A DNA stretch of 38,880 nucleotides from Candidatus Martarchaeota archaeon (GTDB taxonomy: Archaea; Micrarchaeota; Micrarchaeia; Micrarchaeales; CABMGC01). The position numbers and the translations under genes are program-made. Where the stretch lies: contig JAMCYP010000025.1 in assembly GCA_023476545.1 (NCBI GenBank), positions 1 through 38,880 on the forward strand, read 5' to 3'. The notes under the pieces are model-generated. The model saw only the letters and a list, made by a program, of their open reading frames with translations. It was not told where the DNA came from and did not search any database. Below are positions 1 to 7,511 of this stretch, one piece after another. Position 1 is the stretch's first letter; each line of letters begins with the position of its first letter.

Positions 1-373
1 TTACATGATCTACACCTCCTTCGGGAAGTTCGTACATACAATAAAACTGCAGTGTGCCGCGCACTCTGCGGAATTCGGTTATTTCGTATCCATCTATCCC
101 GTCTGCAAGCTCCCTGGAAAAGCCGCTCAGCCCCCTGCCGGCATCTTTAGTCACAAGATCAAAGTCTAGGTCTTCTGAAAACCTTTGCGTTTTTTGTATG
201 TATATTTTATTGAGCGCAGTGCCCCCCTTGAAAACGAGCGAGCCTTGTTGCCGCGAAGTAAATTCTGCGATACGCCCCAAAACATCCATAAGATGGAATT
301 CTTTTATCACAAATTGGAGCGGAAGCCCGTAACGAACCGCTATGATCCTGCATACTTCTATATCGGTTTCCAT
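1..373 (-). CDS. AbiEii-like nucleotidyltransferase toxin, C-terminus off the window
   Basis: Reading leftwards from the ATG at 373 gives an open frame of 124 codons that runs off the left edge without a stop. It contains the nucleotidyltransferase core of the AbiEii/MenT toxin family: a KGGTAL motif (about residues 45-50) followed by RFSEDLDF, whose two Asp residues should bind metal. Family members transfer nucleotides to RNA or other targets and block growth or phage multiplication. The gene starts four bases after the stop of the AbiEi-like antitoxin gene, the usual antitoxin-toxin order, so the two are probably one operon. Base composition is richer in A+T than the housekeeping genes of the window. 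Family assignment is firm; completeness of the toxin cannot be judged because the C-terminal helical half is not in the window. Confidence 0.85.
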   Translation of the reverse strand, partial: METDIEVCRIIAVRYGLPLQFVIKEFHLMDVLGRIAEFTSRQQGSLVFKGGTALNKIYIQKTQRFSEDLDFDLVTKDAGRGLSGFSRELADGIDGYEITEFRRVRGTLQFYCMYELPEGGVDHV

Positions 374-377
374 AGAC

Positions 378-980
378 CTAGCCCTTTGCAACCATCTTCT
401 TGACTTCCAAAAACTTTCTGCGCGTTTTTTGCGAGGCAAACTTCTGCACGTATGAATCGAATTCCTTCAGCTCTTTTGCGCTCAGCGGATTTTCGATGTA
501 TGCCTCGATGAGTTTTTTTTCCTCGATTGAGTATCGTTCCAGGTAGATGCAATCGAAAAGGGTCTTTGCCCTGGTAGAAACGACCAGGTTTCCAATGCTT
601 TCAAACCCTATGGCTTTCTCCTTTAGCGCGACAGCCCTGAACTCGTATGTTCCAAAGCGCTTTGATCCTGACTGGGATGTAGTCACCACGGTAACAACGA
701 AAGGCATCTCGGCAATAAGCCTATGAATATACAAGGCCGCCGAAAATCCTATATAGCCGTTGAACGCGGATTGCGCCGCAACGAACTGGTCCTTCACGGG
801 GTTCGAGGCGTACACGCCACGCTTCAGGCGCAGCGCTCTTTCTGACTTGACCAGCCTGCTCAGAATGGTCTTCAGGGTGGAATCGTCACAGAGTTTCAGG
901 CTTTCAAGCACGTCCAGAGTGATGATTCCTGACGGAGAGTTTTCTACGGCTTCTTGCAGCCTTGCGGTCAAATTTTTCAT
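378..980 (-). CDS. AbiEi-like antitoxin and transcriptional autorepressor
   Basis: A 200-residue protein with an N-terminal winged helix (about residues 1-60, ending in the typical KRGVYASNP wing) followed by an AbiEi-type C-terminal domain (FSAALYIHRL, then VSTRAKTLFDCIYL). In the AbiE family this protein neutralises the nucleotidyltransferase toxin and represses its own operon. The partner toxin lies four bases downstream. There is no Shine-Dalgarno sequence before the ATG; a TATA-like TATATTTAAA sits at 1018-1027 and a perfect 8+8 palindrome lies between it and the start, fitting autorepression. The gene lies about 60 bases beyond the 3' end of tRNA-Leu and is A+T-richer than its neighbours, which suggests acquisition by transfer. 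Confidence 0.85.
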   Translation of the reverse strand: MKNLTARLQEAVENSPSGIITLDVLESLKLCDDSTLKTILSRLVKSERALRLKRGVYASNPVKDQFVAAQSAFNGYIGFSAALYIHRLIAEMPFVVTVVTTSQSGSKRFGTYEFRAVALKEKAIGFESIGNLVVSTRAKTLFDCIYLERYSIEEKKLIEAYIENPLSAKELKEFDSYVQKFASQKTRRKFLEVKKMVAKG

Positions 981-988
981 ATAGATAT

Positions 989-1007
989 AATAAACAATAT
1001 GTTTATT
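989..1007. promoter_or_regulatory. Palindromic operator of the AbiE operon
   Basis: The arms AATAAACA and TGTTTATT are perfect inverted repeats separated by ATA. The dyad ends nine bases before the AbiEi ATG (980) and lies where transcription should start, about 25 bases past the TATA-like element at 1018-1027. Binding of the AbiEi winged helix here would block initiation. The palindrome is seen directly; its use as operator is inference from the known autorepression in this family. Confidence 0.6.
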
Positions 1008-1043
1008 TAAGCCTTTCTATATTTAAAGGAGCCGAACGCGCAA

Positions 1044-1129
1044 TGCGGAGGATGGGATTCGAACCCATGCATCCACTAGGGAAACAGGCCCTGAACCTGT
1101 CGCATTTGACCAAGCTCTGCCACCTCCGC
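1044..1129 (-). tRNA. tRNA-Leu(CAG)
   Basis: On the minus strand GCGGAGG at the 5' end pairs with CCTCCGC at the 3' end, followed by discriminator A and no encoded CCA. The anticodon stem ACAGG/CCTGT encloses the loop TTCAGGG, giving anticodon CAG, which reads CUG. The T arm is GGGTTCGAATCCC-like and there is a long type II variable arm, as expected for leucine. No intron is present. A possible TATA-like element (TACAAAAATA on the minus strand, 1151-1160) is centred about 26 bases before the 5' end. Confidence 0.97.
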
Positions 1130-1174
1130 GCAGGTTTAATGGCAAGTAGGTATTTTTGTATCTTTGTCTTCACC

Positions 1175-1183
1175 CTTTTAATT
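1175..1183 (+). promoter_or_regulatory. TATA-like element of the permease gene
   Basis: CTTTTAATT lies 21 to 29 bases before the permease ATG at 1204 and no Shine-Dalgarno motif is present between them. The spacing implies a leaderless or nearly leaderless transcript, common in archaea. The match is short, so this is a moderate call. Confidence 0.4.
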
Positions 1184-1203
1184 CCTTCCAACGATAGAGT
1201 ATC

Positions 1204-2517
1204 ATGCAGAAGATAAGCGCCGCGACCGCCACCGCGGTGGGGCTCGGGGCCATAATCGGCGCGGGAATCTTCGTGCTGAGCGGCACCGCCATAGCGCTCG
1301 CGGGCCCGTACGCGCTGCTCGCGTTCGCGCTCGTGGGCATCGTAGTCTTCATAGTCGCACTCGAGCTGGGCGAGCTCGCGAGCATAATGCCCAATGCGAA
1401 GGGTGCGTCATACTCTTACGTATACAAGGCCTTCGGAAGCGAGATGGGCTTCATGACGGGCATGATGATGTATTTCAGCTATGCCTCATCCATCTCAGTC
1501 ATAGCCCTCGGCTTCGGCTCTTATCTCGCCAACATACTGGGAGTACAGTCGGCCGCTTATGCCATACCGTTCGCGATGCTGCTCATAGCCGGCATATCGG
1601 GCATAAACGCGCTCGGAATAAGGAAGGCGGCGCGCACCGACCTCTTCCTTGTTCTGATAAAGATAGCGATCCTGCTGATCTTCATAGGTTTCGCCTTCGC
1701 GCTTGTCATGCGCTCTGGAGGCTTCAGTTTCGTCAACTTCCAGGCGTCGCCAGTACAACTGGGCATCGCGCAGCTCTTTGCGGCGAGCATAGCGATAATC
1801 TTCGCCTACTCCGGATTCCAGAACATAGCTACATTCACCTCAAGGGTTGAGGGCGGCCCCAGGAACGCGGCCAGGGCGATAATATACGCTGTCCTGATAA
1901 GCATCGTGCTGTACGTATTGGTTGTGATAGCGCTCATGGCTCTGGCTCCGGCCAGTTCATTCAAGATAGGCGGCGATCCCCTTGCCTTCGCGCTGAACAG
2001 CGCGCACGCCCCCGCCTGGCTGCTGGTACTGACCGACATAGGCGCGCTTCTGGCCACCGCATCGGCGTCACTGGCGATGATGCTCGGTTCTTCCAGGCTG
2101 CTCTACCAGATAAGCAGCGACGGCCTCCTGCCAAGGATACTGCGCAAGTACGATGCCAAGCGTGACGTCGCGGTCCGCGGCATCGCCGTGTCCGCTGTGA
2201 TAGGAGGCGCAATGCTTTTCGCGGGCAACATATACGTCATTGCGGCGATAAGCAACTTCGGCCTCCTCTTCTCTTACCTCATGCGAGGCTTCGCTGTGGT
2301 TCACTTCAGGCGGCAGAGGGTTTTTGCAGGATTCAAGGTCCCATTCTACCCCTACCTGACCATGATCGCCATAATCGGCATAGTCGCCTTCATGGCGGGC
2401 ATGCCGCACGAGGCGCTCGTGTTCGGCGTCGTGCTGCTGATCGCGTTCCTCTCCGTCTACTACATGCTGCGAGAGGTCGAGGACAAGAAGGTCATAAGGG
2501 TAAGGCTGTTCAAGTGA
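1204..2517 (+). CDS. APC-superfamily amino acid permease
   Basis: A 437-residue polytopic membrane protein with about twelve hydrophobic segments. The first helix carries the APC hallmark GLGAIIGAGIFVLSG (residues 13-27), whose broken helix forms part of the substrate site. A second family block, ELASIMPNAKGASYSYV, follows the second helix. Transporters of this family move amino acids or polyamines with a proton or by exchange across the cytoplasmic membrane. The exact substrate cannot be told from sequence. The next gene starts six bases after the stop, using AAAGG in that gap as ribosome binding site, so the two may share a transcript although their functions look unrelated. Confidence 0.9.
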   Translation: MQKISAATATAVGLGAIIGAGIFVLSGTAIALAGPYALLAFALVGIVVFIVALELGELASIMPNAKGASYSYVYKAFGSEMGFMTGMMMYFSYASSISVIALGFGSYLANILGVQSAAYAIPFAMLLIAGISGINALGIRKAARTDLFLVLIKIAILLIFIGFAFALVMRSGGFSFVNFQASPVQLGIAQLFAASIAIIFAYSGFQNIATFTSRVEGGPRNAARAIIYAVLISIVLYVLVVIALMALAPASSFKIGGDPLAFALNSAHAPAWLLVLTDIGALLATASASLAMMLGSSRLLYQISSDGLLPRILRKYDAKRDVAVRGIAVSAVIGGAMLFAGNIYVIAAISNFGLLFSYLMRGFAVVHFRRQRVFAGFKVPFYPYLTMIAIIGIVAFMAGMPHEALVFGVVLLIAFLSVYYMLREVEDKKVIRVRLFK

Positions 2518-2523
2518 TAAAGG

Positions 2524-3429
2524 ATGGCAAACAGAGCAACGTCGAAGGCCCAATCAGCGATGGAGTACCTCATGACCTACGGCTGGGCCATCCTGATTAT
2601 TGCAGTTGTGCTCGGCGCGCTATTCCAGCTCGGAGTGTTCAATTCTGCAAACCTCGCCCCGCGCGCGCCTCCTGGCGCGTGCCAGATCTACAGGCCCAAC
2701 GGCCCAGGCAGTACAAGCATAATCAACCTCGAGGGCGTCTGCAATGGGCAGCTGCCGCAGTACGTGGCGAGTTTAAGTGGGTTCACAACCAGTAACATAA
2801 TGGCTGACGCAGCTTCCCTGCCTACAGGCTCTGAAGCAAGAACAATTGCTGCTTGGGTATACACGAATGTCAACATCAACAATATCCAAAGCACAGCTGT
2901 CATTCCAGTAATATGGGGGGCATGCGGAACGGCAGAGTACTCGGGTTTAGGAATATGGCCCCCAAGCGTAACATACTTTTATGGTGATTACGACGACGCT
3001 GCTTCTAATTTAGGTATAGCAACACAGACATGGACTTTTATAGCGGTCAGCTACCCCGCTAATGGCAACACTTTAGAAGCCTCACTCTACGCAGACGGCA
3101 ACTCCCAAACAGTGGCTCTTAGCGGCGGTGTACCTCTAAACACGCCTTCTGGGACACAGTTATCTTTTTCACTGCCTCCGTGTAGCAGTGGATATTCTTT
3201 CAACGGAATGTTGGCAAATATCCAGATCTACAACGCCTCTCTCTCTGCTCCTGAGGTGAACGCGCTCTATCTTGAGGGCATCGGCGGCGCGCCGCTCAAG
3301 CTCCAGAACCTGGTCGGATGGTGGCCGCTCAACGGCAACGCGAACGACTACTCCGGCAATGGCAACAACGGCGTGCCGAGCAGCGTGAGCTACACGGCCC
3401 AGTGGACTAGCGGGTACACGCCGCCATAG
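2524..3429 (+). CDS. Pilin-like surface protein with LamG-type domain
   Basis: The 301-residue product starts with a short basic stretch, then QSAMEYLMTYGWA followed by a hydrophobic helix (about residues 12-38). This resembles a class III signal peptide or archaeal pilin N-terminus, and close copies occur in Micrarchaeota (from memory). The remainder is a beta-rich domain of the LamG/concanavalin type: IAAWVYT, then NGMLANIQIYNASLSAPEVNALY, normally the end of such a domain. It is followed by VGWWPLNGNANDYSGNGNNG, normally the beginning of one, and the protein stops soon after. The domain thus looks circularly permuted or cut from a repeat. The central third (about 2760-3240) is A+T-richer than both ends. 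A role in adhesion or sugar binding at the cell surface is inferred. Confidence 0.75.
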   Translation: MANRATSKAQSAMEYLMTYGWAILIIAVVLGALFQLGVFNSANLAPRAPPGACQIYRPNGPGSTSIINLEGVCNGQLPQYVASLSGFTTSNIMADAASLPTGSEARTIAAWVYTNVNINNIQSTAVIPVIWGACGTAEYSGLGIWPPSVTYFYGDYDDAASNLGIATQTWTFIAVSYPANGNTLEASLYADGNSQTVALSGGVPLNTPSGTQLSFSLPPCSSGYSFNGMLANIQIYNASLSAPEVNALYLEGIGGAPLKLQNLVGWWPLNGNANDYSGNGNNGVPSSVSYTAQWTSGYTPP

Positions 3430-3437
3430 TTGATCTT

Positions 3438-4607
3438 ATGCTAATAGGGATAATAGGCGCACCAAACAAGGGCAAGAGCACCATCTTCTCAGCACTCACC
3501 ATGGCGAGCGCAGAGATTGCCGATTATCCATTCACCACTATCAAGCCCAATCTCGGAGTGGCCTATGCCACCAGGCAGTGCGTCGAGAAGGAACTGCACG
3601 TGAAGTGCAAGCCTAGGAATGGGCTCTGCATAAATGGCGTGAGAGAGATTCCAATAAACATAACCGACGTAGCCGGCCTGGTGCCTGACGCTCACCTGGG
3701 CAAGGGTATGGGCAACCAATTCCTCAGCGACCTTGCGGGGGCGAGCGCGTTCATACAGGTAGTGGACCTAAGCGGAAAGACAGACATACACGGCAATGCC
3801 GGCGAGGGATATGACCCCGCAGAGGAGGTGCTCGCTGTGAGGAAGGAGGTGGCGCTCTGGCTTGCGGGCATCATCGTGAAGCACAAAGGGGCGCTTTCGA
3901 AGAGAAACGACGGCGAGAAGGCGCTGGTGGAGACGCTGACAGGATTCGGGCTCAAGGATGCACAGGTCAGGAAGGCCGCTGAGGCATGCGGCCTCGGCAC
4001 CTCGCAGATTGCGTGGGATGAGAAAGAGGCGTACGCATTCGCTGACAAGCTGCTTGCCATAAGCAAGCCCACCGTTGTCGCGGCAAACAAGCTGGACATG
4101 GCCAATCCAGAAGCCCTGGAACGTCTGCGCAAGAAGCTTGATGGCTACACTGTCATCGGCTGCTCCGGGGCCGTGGAGCTGGCGCTCAGGAAGGCTGCTG
4201 CGGGGGGCATAATAGACTATGCGCCCGGGAGCGCAGGGTTCGAGGTGAAGAGAGAGGTTGGCGCCGAGCAGAAGAAGGCGCTGGACTACATGTCAGATTT
4301 CGTAAAGAAGAACGGCGGTACGGGAGTGCAGGAGGTAATAGACACTGTAGTGTTCAAGGAGCTCAAAGAGATAGTGGTGTACCCGGTGGAGGACGAGAAC
4401 AAGTACACGGACCACTTCGGGAACGTACTGCCAGACGCACTGCTGGTCACAAAGGGTTCGAAAGCCGTTGACCTTGCGGAGGCGATACACAGCGACCTCG
4501 CCAAGGGCATGCTCTACGCGATAGACGCGAAGAAGAAGCTGCGCGTGGCAAAGGACTATGCGCTCACGGACAACGACGTCCTGAGGATAGTAAGCGCAGC
4601 GAAGTAG
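3438..4607 (+). CDS. YchF/OLA1-like GTPase (Obg family) with TGS domain
   Basis: A 389-residue translation-associated P-loop NTPase. The G1 loop is GAPNKGKST (residues 7-15), G3 is DVAGL (77-81) and G4 is NKLD (217-220). The C-terminal about 80 residues form a TGS domain (VYPVEDENKYTDHFGNVLPD and onwards). Length fits archaeal YchF-type proteins. These bind ribosomes and hydrolyse GTP or ATP; NKLD predicts guanine specificity here. The start at 3438 is eight bases after the LamG gene stop and has no clear ribosome binding site, so it may be translated from the upstream transcript. Assignment to the family is firm. Confidence 0.93.
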   Translation: MLIGIIGAPNKGKSTIFSALTMASAEIADYPFTTIKPNLGVAYATRQCVEKELHVKCKPRNGLCINGVREIPINITDVAGLVPDAHLGKGMGNQFLSDLAGASAFIQVVDLSGKTDIHGNAGEGYDPAEEVLAVRKEVALWLAGIIVKHKGALSKRNDGEKALVETLTGFGLKDAQVRKAAEACGLGTSQIAWDEKEAYAFADKLLAISKPTVVAANKLDMANPEALERLRKKLDGYTVIGCSGAVELALRKAAAGGIIDYAPGSAGFEVKREVGAEQKKALDYMSDFVKKNGGTGVQEVIDTVVFKELKEIVVYPVEDENKYTDHFGNVLPDALLVTKGSKAVDLAEAIHSDLAKGMLYAIDAKKKLRVAKDYALTDNDVLRIVSAAK

Positions 4608-4655
4608 GACGGGCTTTATTGCCCCCTCCGTATTAAAAACAGATCTGAACACAAT

Positions 4656-4664
4656 CTTATTTAA
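4656..4664 (+). promoter_or_regulatory. TATA-like element before the winged-helix gene
   Basis: CTTATTTAA, within a 144-base stretch between the GTPase stop and the next gene. Transcription would start near 4688, just before GAGGT and an ATG at 4693. That ATG opens a 33-codon frame ending at 4794 that overlaps the start of the winged-helix gene in another frame. A small hairpin, GGTGC-ATCA-GCACC, lies at 4722-4735. Confidence 0.45.
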
Positions 4665-4751
4665 CCAAACGCGCATATCGTTAAGTGAGGTAATGACGGT
4701 GGTCGTAAGCCAACACGGAACGGTGCATCAGCACCAAGACGCAGGCGAGCC

Positions 4752-5051
4752 ATGCCAATGGCAATCGGGCTACCGTTTCAGGCAGGTCCACTAGCCGACC
4801 TCACAGGAATCCTGCTTGCATCGCTCAACAAAAAACAGCTGCTAATCCTCTCTGAAATCGCGATAAGTACGGCCACCATAAGCGCGATAATCGATGCAAT
4901 CTCCCTTGAGCAGAGCATACCCGAATCGACGCTGAAGTCGAATGTCAAGAGACTGCGGGAGCTGGGCCTGGTGTCGTGCGGCGACGGGCAGCCGGCAAGA
5001 TTGACAGGGGCGGGCGAGCTTGTGCTGCGAATACTTAACAAGGTGGAATAG
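4752..5051 (+). CDS. Small winged-helix DNA-binding protein
   Basis: A 99-residue protein. After a nonpolar N-terminus, residues about 30-95 form a winged helix: LNKKQLLILSEI, then IPESTLKSNVKRLRELGLVSC as recognition helix and the wing DGQPARLTGAGELVL. It most resembles MarR/ArsR-style small archaeal regulators, but no specific family was recognised. Two ATG codons lie close together (4752, 4758) with a poor ribosome binding site, while the better-placed ATG at 4693 opens a short overlapping frame, so the start is uncertain. Its stop codon abuts the ATG of the following small coiled-coil gene, showing cotranscription. Confidence 0.65.
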   Translation: MPMAIGLPFQAGPLADLTGILLASLNKKQLLILSEIAISTATISAIIDAISLEQSIPESTLKSNVKRLRELGLVSCGDGQPARLTGAGELVLRILNKVE

Positions 5052-5237
5052 ATGGAAGGCACGAAAGAGATACAAGAGAAGAAGATAGAAGAGGCGAAGG
5101 CCGGCACAGCGTCGTCTGCGCAGACGAACAAGGAACCGACGGTGCAGGAGCTAAAAGCAGAGATAGAGAAGCTGAAGGGCGAACTGAGAAAACGCGAACC
5201 AAGCGTCGAGCCGCTGCTCGGCGGGTGCTTCAGATGA
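5052..5237 (+). CDS. Small acidic coiled-coil protein, function unknown
   Basis: A 61-residue, highly charged product. Residues about 35-52 (VQELKAEIEKLKGELRKR) form a clear heptad coiled coil, preceded by an Ala/Thr/Ser-rich linker and followed by a short tail with GGC. The ATG directly follows the TAG of the winged-helix gene without any gap, so translational coupling is likely. It may be a dimerisation partner of that regulator; this is inference from context only. Codon use matches the surrounding genes. Confidence 0.55.
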   Translation: MEGTKEIQEKKIEEAKAGTASSAQTNKEPTVQELKAEIEKLKGELRKREPSVEPLLGGCFR

Positions 5238-5273
5238 ACTGCTTTAATAGATTTGCAGGAGAGTAGTGGTCTG

Positions 5274-6479
5274 ATGGACGGTTCTTTCAAGCGAGTGGAC
5301 GCATACCTCGACGCGCACAAGCGCGAGATGGCCGAGGCTCTGGCAAAGATGGTGGGCATCAGGTCCATATCGCCAGAGAGCGGAGGTGGCGGCGAGGGCA
5401 AACGGGCAGACTTCCTGCAGGGCCTGCTGCAGAAGTGGGGCTTCAAGGTCAAGAGGTACGCATACGTTGACAAGACAGGAACCAGGAGGCCTAGCCTGGT
5501 GACAAAGTTCGGGGCAGGCAAGAAGACGCTCTGGGTCATCGCGCACATCGATACCGTATCCGAAGGCGACAGGTCGCTCTGGAAGACCGATCCGTTCAAG
5601 GGCGTGATCAAGAACGGCAGGGTCTTTGGCAGAGGTACAAATGACAACGGACAGGCGGTGATAGCCAGCATCTTCGCCCTCCGGGCTCTGAAGGAGTGCG
5701 GGACCGCGATGAAGAAGAGCATCGGCGTGGTGCTCGCGGCAGATGAGGAGCTAGGAAGCCAGTACGGCATCGTGAGCCTGATGAAGGAGGGCATATTCGG
5801 CAAGGGCGATTCGGTGGTGGTGCCCGATTCGGGAAACGAGCGCGGGGACGAGATAGAGATAAGCGAGAAGGGCTCGCTCTGGATCAGGTTCACCATAAAA
5901 GGCAGGCAGGTGCACGCAAGCATGCCCCAGACAGGGATAAACGCGTACATGCACGCGATAAGATTCTTCGACTTCCTGGACCGCTACCTGTACGAGAAGT
6001 ACAACGGCAGGGAGAAGCCGTTCCACACGCGCTCAACCTTCGAGGTCACAAAGCACGAGAAGAACCTGGACAGCACAAACATAATACCGGGCACGGAGGT
6101 CTCTTACATGGACTGCAGGGTGCTTCCCAGATATCCGCTGGACAGGGTGCTCACGGACATAAGCAGGATAGCCAAGCTTGACAGCTTCGGGAAGGCGAAG
6201 ATAAAGGTAGAGGTGTTCAAGCGAGAGGATGCGGCAAAGCCTACAAGCGAGAGGGCAGAGGTGGTTGTCTCGCTCAAGAAAGCACTGAAGAAGCTCAGAG
6301 GAATAGACGCCAAGTGCATAGGGATAGGTGGCGGCACTGTTGCCAAGCCCTTCAGGGAGCGCGGCATACCAGCTGCGGTGTGGAGTACGCAATACGAGAT
6401 AGCGCACCAGCCGAACGAGTTTGCGGTGATAAGCCAGATGGTTGACGACGCGAAGGTCTTCGCCTATCTCTGCACCTGA
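5274..6479 (+). CDS. M20-family metallopeptidase (ArgE/DapE/CPG2-like)
   Basis: A 401-residue zinc amidohydrolase. The metal site is intact: HID (His91, Asp93), bridging Asp124 in GTNDNGQ, the catalytic pair Glu158-Glu159 in ADEEL, Asp185 in VPDSG, and the late His in IAHQPNEF. The dimerisation insert is present (KGRQVHASMPQTGINA). Family members remove acyl groups or cleave dipeptides; the substrate (acyl-diamino acid, acyl-ornithine or dipeptide) is not decidable. A TTG at 5253 would add seven residues. The ATG at 5274 is preferred because GCTTTAATAG at 5241-5250 fits a TATA element about 25-30 bases upstream. The stop touches the stop of the next, convergent gene. Confidence 0.9.
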   Translation: MDGSFKRVDAYLDAHKREMAEALAKMVGIRSISPESGGGGEGKRADFLQGLLQKWGFKVKRYAYVDKTGTRRPSLVTKFGAGKKTLWVIAHIDTVSEGDRSLWKTDPFKGVIKNGRVFGRGTNDNGQAVIASIFALRALKECGTAMKKSIGVVLAADEELGSQYGIVSLMKEGIFGKGDSVVVPDSGNERGDEIEISEKGSLWIRFTIKGRQVHASMPQTGINAYMHAIRFFDFLDRYLYEKYNGREKPFHTRSTFEVTKHEKNLDSTNIIPGTEVSYMDCRVLPRYPLDRVLTDISRIAKLDSFGKAKIKVEVFKREDAAKPTSERAEVVVSLKKALKKLRGIDAKCIGIGGGTVAKPFRERGIPAAVWSTQYEIAHQPNEFAVISQMVDDAKVFAYLCT

Positions 6480-6989
6480 CTACGAGCTGACCTTCCTCGA
6501 GTATGAGAGTAGGGCGAACGCCTCAGAGAGCGCGATGCATATGATGACAGGCAGCGCTATCCATGAGAGCAGGAGGAAGTCGGACGATGGGGTTATGCTA
6601 GGGAACACGGCGGAGAGCACCTCGTAGATCACCACTATTCCTATGGAGTACACTATTGCGGCGTAGACGCCGTTGATCAGGCCCGCCTTTCCGGCCTTGC
6701 TCATCGACTTCGACCTTATGCCGACCTCCGCGCCTATCGCGGCGCCTATCACCAGCGGCAGTATTATGTCTCCGGGGAAGAAGAGTATGAAGTTGGATGC
6801 GCTGGCAAGAACACCGCCTATGCTTCCCGAGCTTGCAATCGATACGTTTGAGACGAAGAACTTTATCGCGAGGGCCACGAAGAGAAGTACGAGCCATGCG
6901 GATATTGGGCCCGCGACGTTCGTCGCGTCATGCTGCGGCTTCCGCTCTCCGTCGTCGGAATCATTGCTGTCGTAGTATTCTCTCACCAT
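6480..6989 (-). CDS. Small four-helix membrane protein, function unknown
   Basis: A 169-residue protein with a charged N-terminus (about 28 residues, rich in Asp, Ser and Glu) and four hydrophobic segments at about 30-48, 64-86, 103-127 and 139-162. No enzymatic motif is seen. A glycine-rich loop, GAAIGAEVGIRSKSMSKAGKAG, joins helices two and three. The gene ends head-on against the M20 peptidase gene with no base between the stops. Its own promoter is probably the TATA-like stretch near 7023-7032. Confidence 0.7.
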   Translation of the reverse strand: MVREYYDSNDSDDGERKPQHDATNVAGPISAWLVLLFVALAIKFFVSNVSIASSGSIGGVLASASNFILFFPGDIILPLVIGAAIGAEVGIRSKSMSKAGKAGLINGVYAAIVYSIGIVVIYEVLSAVFPSITPSSDFLLLSWIALPVIICIALSEAFALLSYSRKVSS

Positions 6990-7043
6990 GCGAACGCCTC
7001 TTCTTTAGATAAACAAGCCAAGGCTTAAATATGTAAGCAGAAG

Positions 7044-7511
7044 TCAGAGCCGTTTCCACATGCTTCTCCACATCCTGGAGAGTTTGTAGCCTCGCTTCTT
7101 GTAGTACTTGTGAAGCCCTGAGTTCTTCGCGTCAACAAATATCGCGACCTCCCTGGCTCCTAGCCTTCTCAGTTCCCTCTCGGCAGAGCGCATGAGAAGA
7201 GTGCCCGTTCCTTTTTCCCTGAACGTATGCAGAACCGCAAGCCGGTATATGAAACCTTCCCAGCCGTCGTAGCTTACGTACACTGTGCCAACGACATCTT
7301 TTCCAGAGACGGCCACGAGCACCGACCTGGAGTTGTATGCACGTTTCTTGCTGAGGTTTGACCTGCGATCCCAGACCTTGTCGAAGAGTCCCCCGTCAAC
7401 GAGCACTTTCTTCACTGCGGGGTAATCAGAGTCCCTGTATGCCCTTATCCTAATCGCTATGTTATCGCCATTCAGAAAATGTTCTTCAGTATTGTGCTGA
7501 GTATGACCCAT
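7044..7511 (-). CDS. GNAT-family N-acetyltransferase
   Basis: A 155-residue acetyltransferase of the Gcn5-related fold. The acetyl-CoA loop is seen as HTFREKGTGTLLMRSAERELR (the R/Q-x-x-G-x-G/A position), followed by the strand VAIFVDAKNSGLHKYYKKRGYKL typical of the C-terminal half of the fold. The substrate is unknown. The predicted start lies inside the 3' end of the glycosyltransferase gene, overlapping it by 40 bases, and no later in-frame ATG precedes the first strand. The pair is therefore cotranscribed, and the enzyme could modify the same glycan precursor or simply a protein N-terminus. Confidence 0.85.
   Translation of the reverse strand: MGHTQHNTEEHFLNGDNIAIRIRAYRDSDYPAVKKVLVDGGLFDKVWDRRSNLSKKRAYNSRSVLVAVSGKDVVGTVYVSYDGWEGFIYRLAVLHTFREKGTGTLLMRSAERELRRLGAREVAIFVDAKNSGLHKYYKKRGYKLSRMWRSMWKRL

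Noticed and set aside
4778-5950. Long open frame of 390 codons on the minus strand
   Set aside because: It is antisense to three well-supported genes, is Ser/Pro/Leu-rich without any motif, and arises from codon bias of the M20 peptidase gene.
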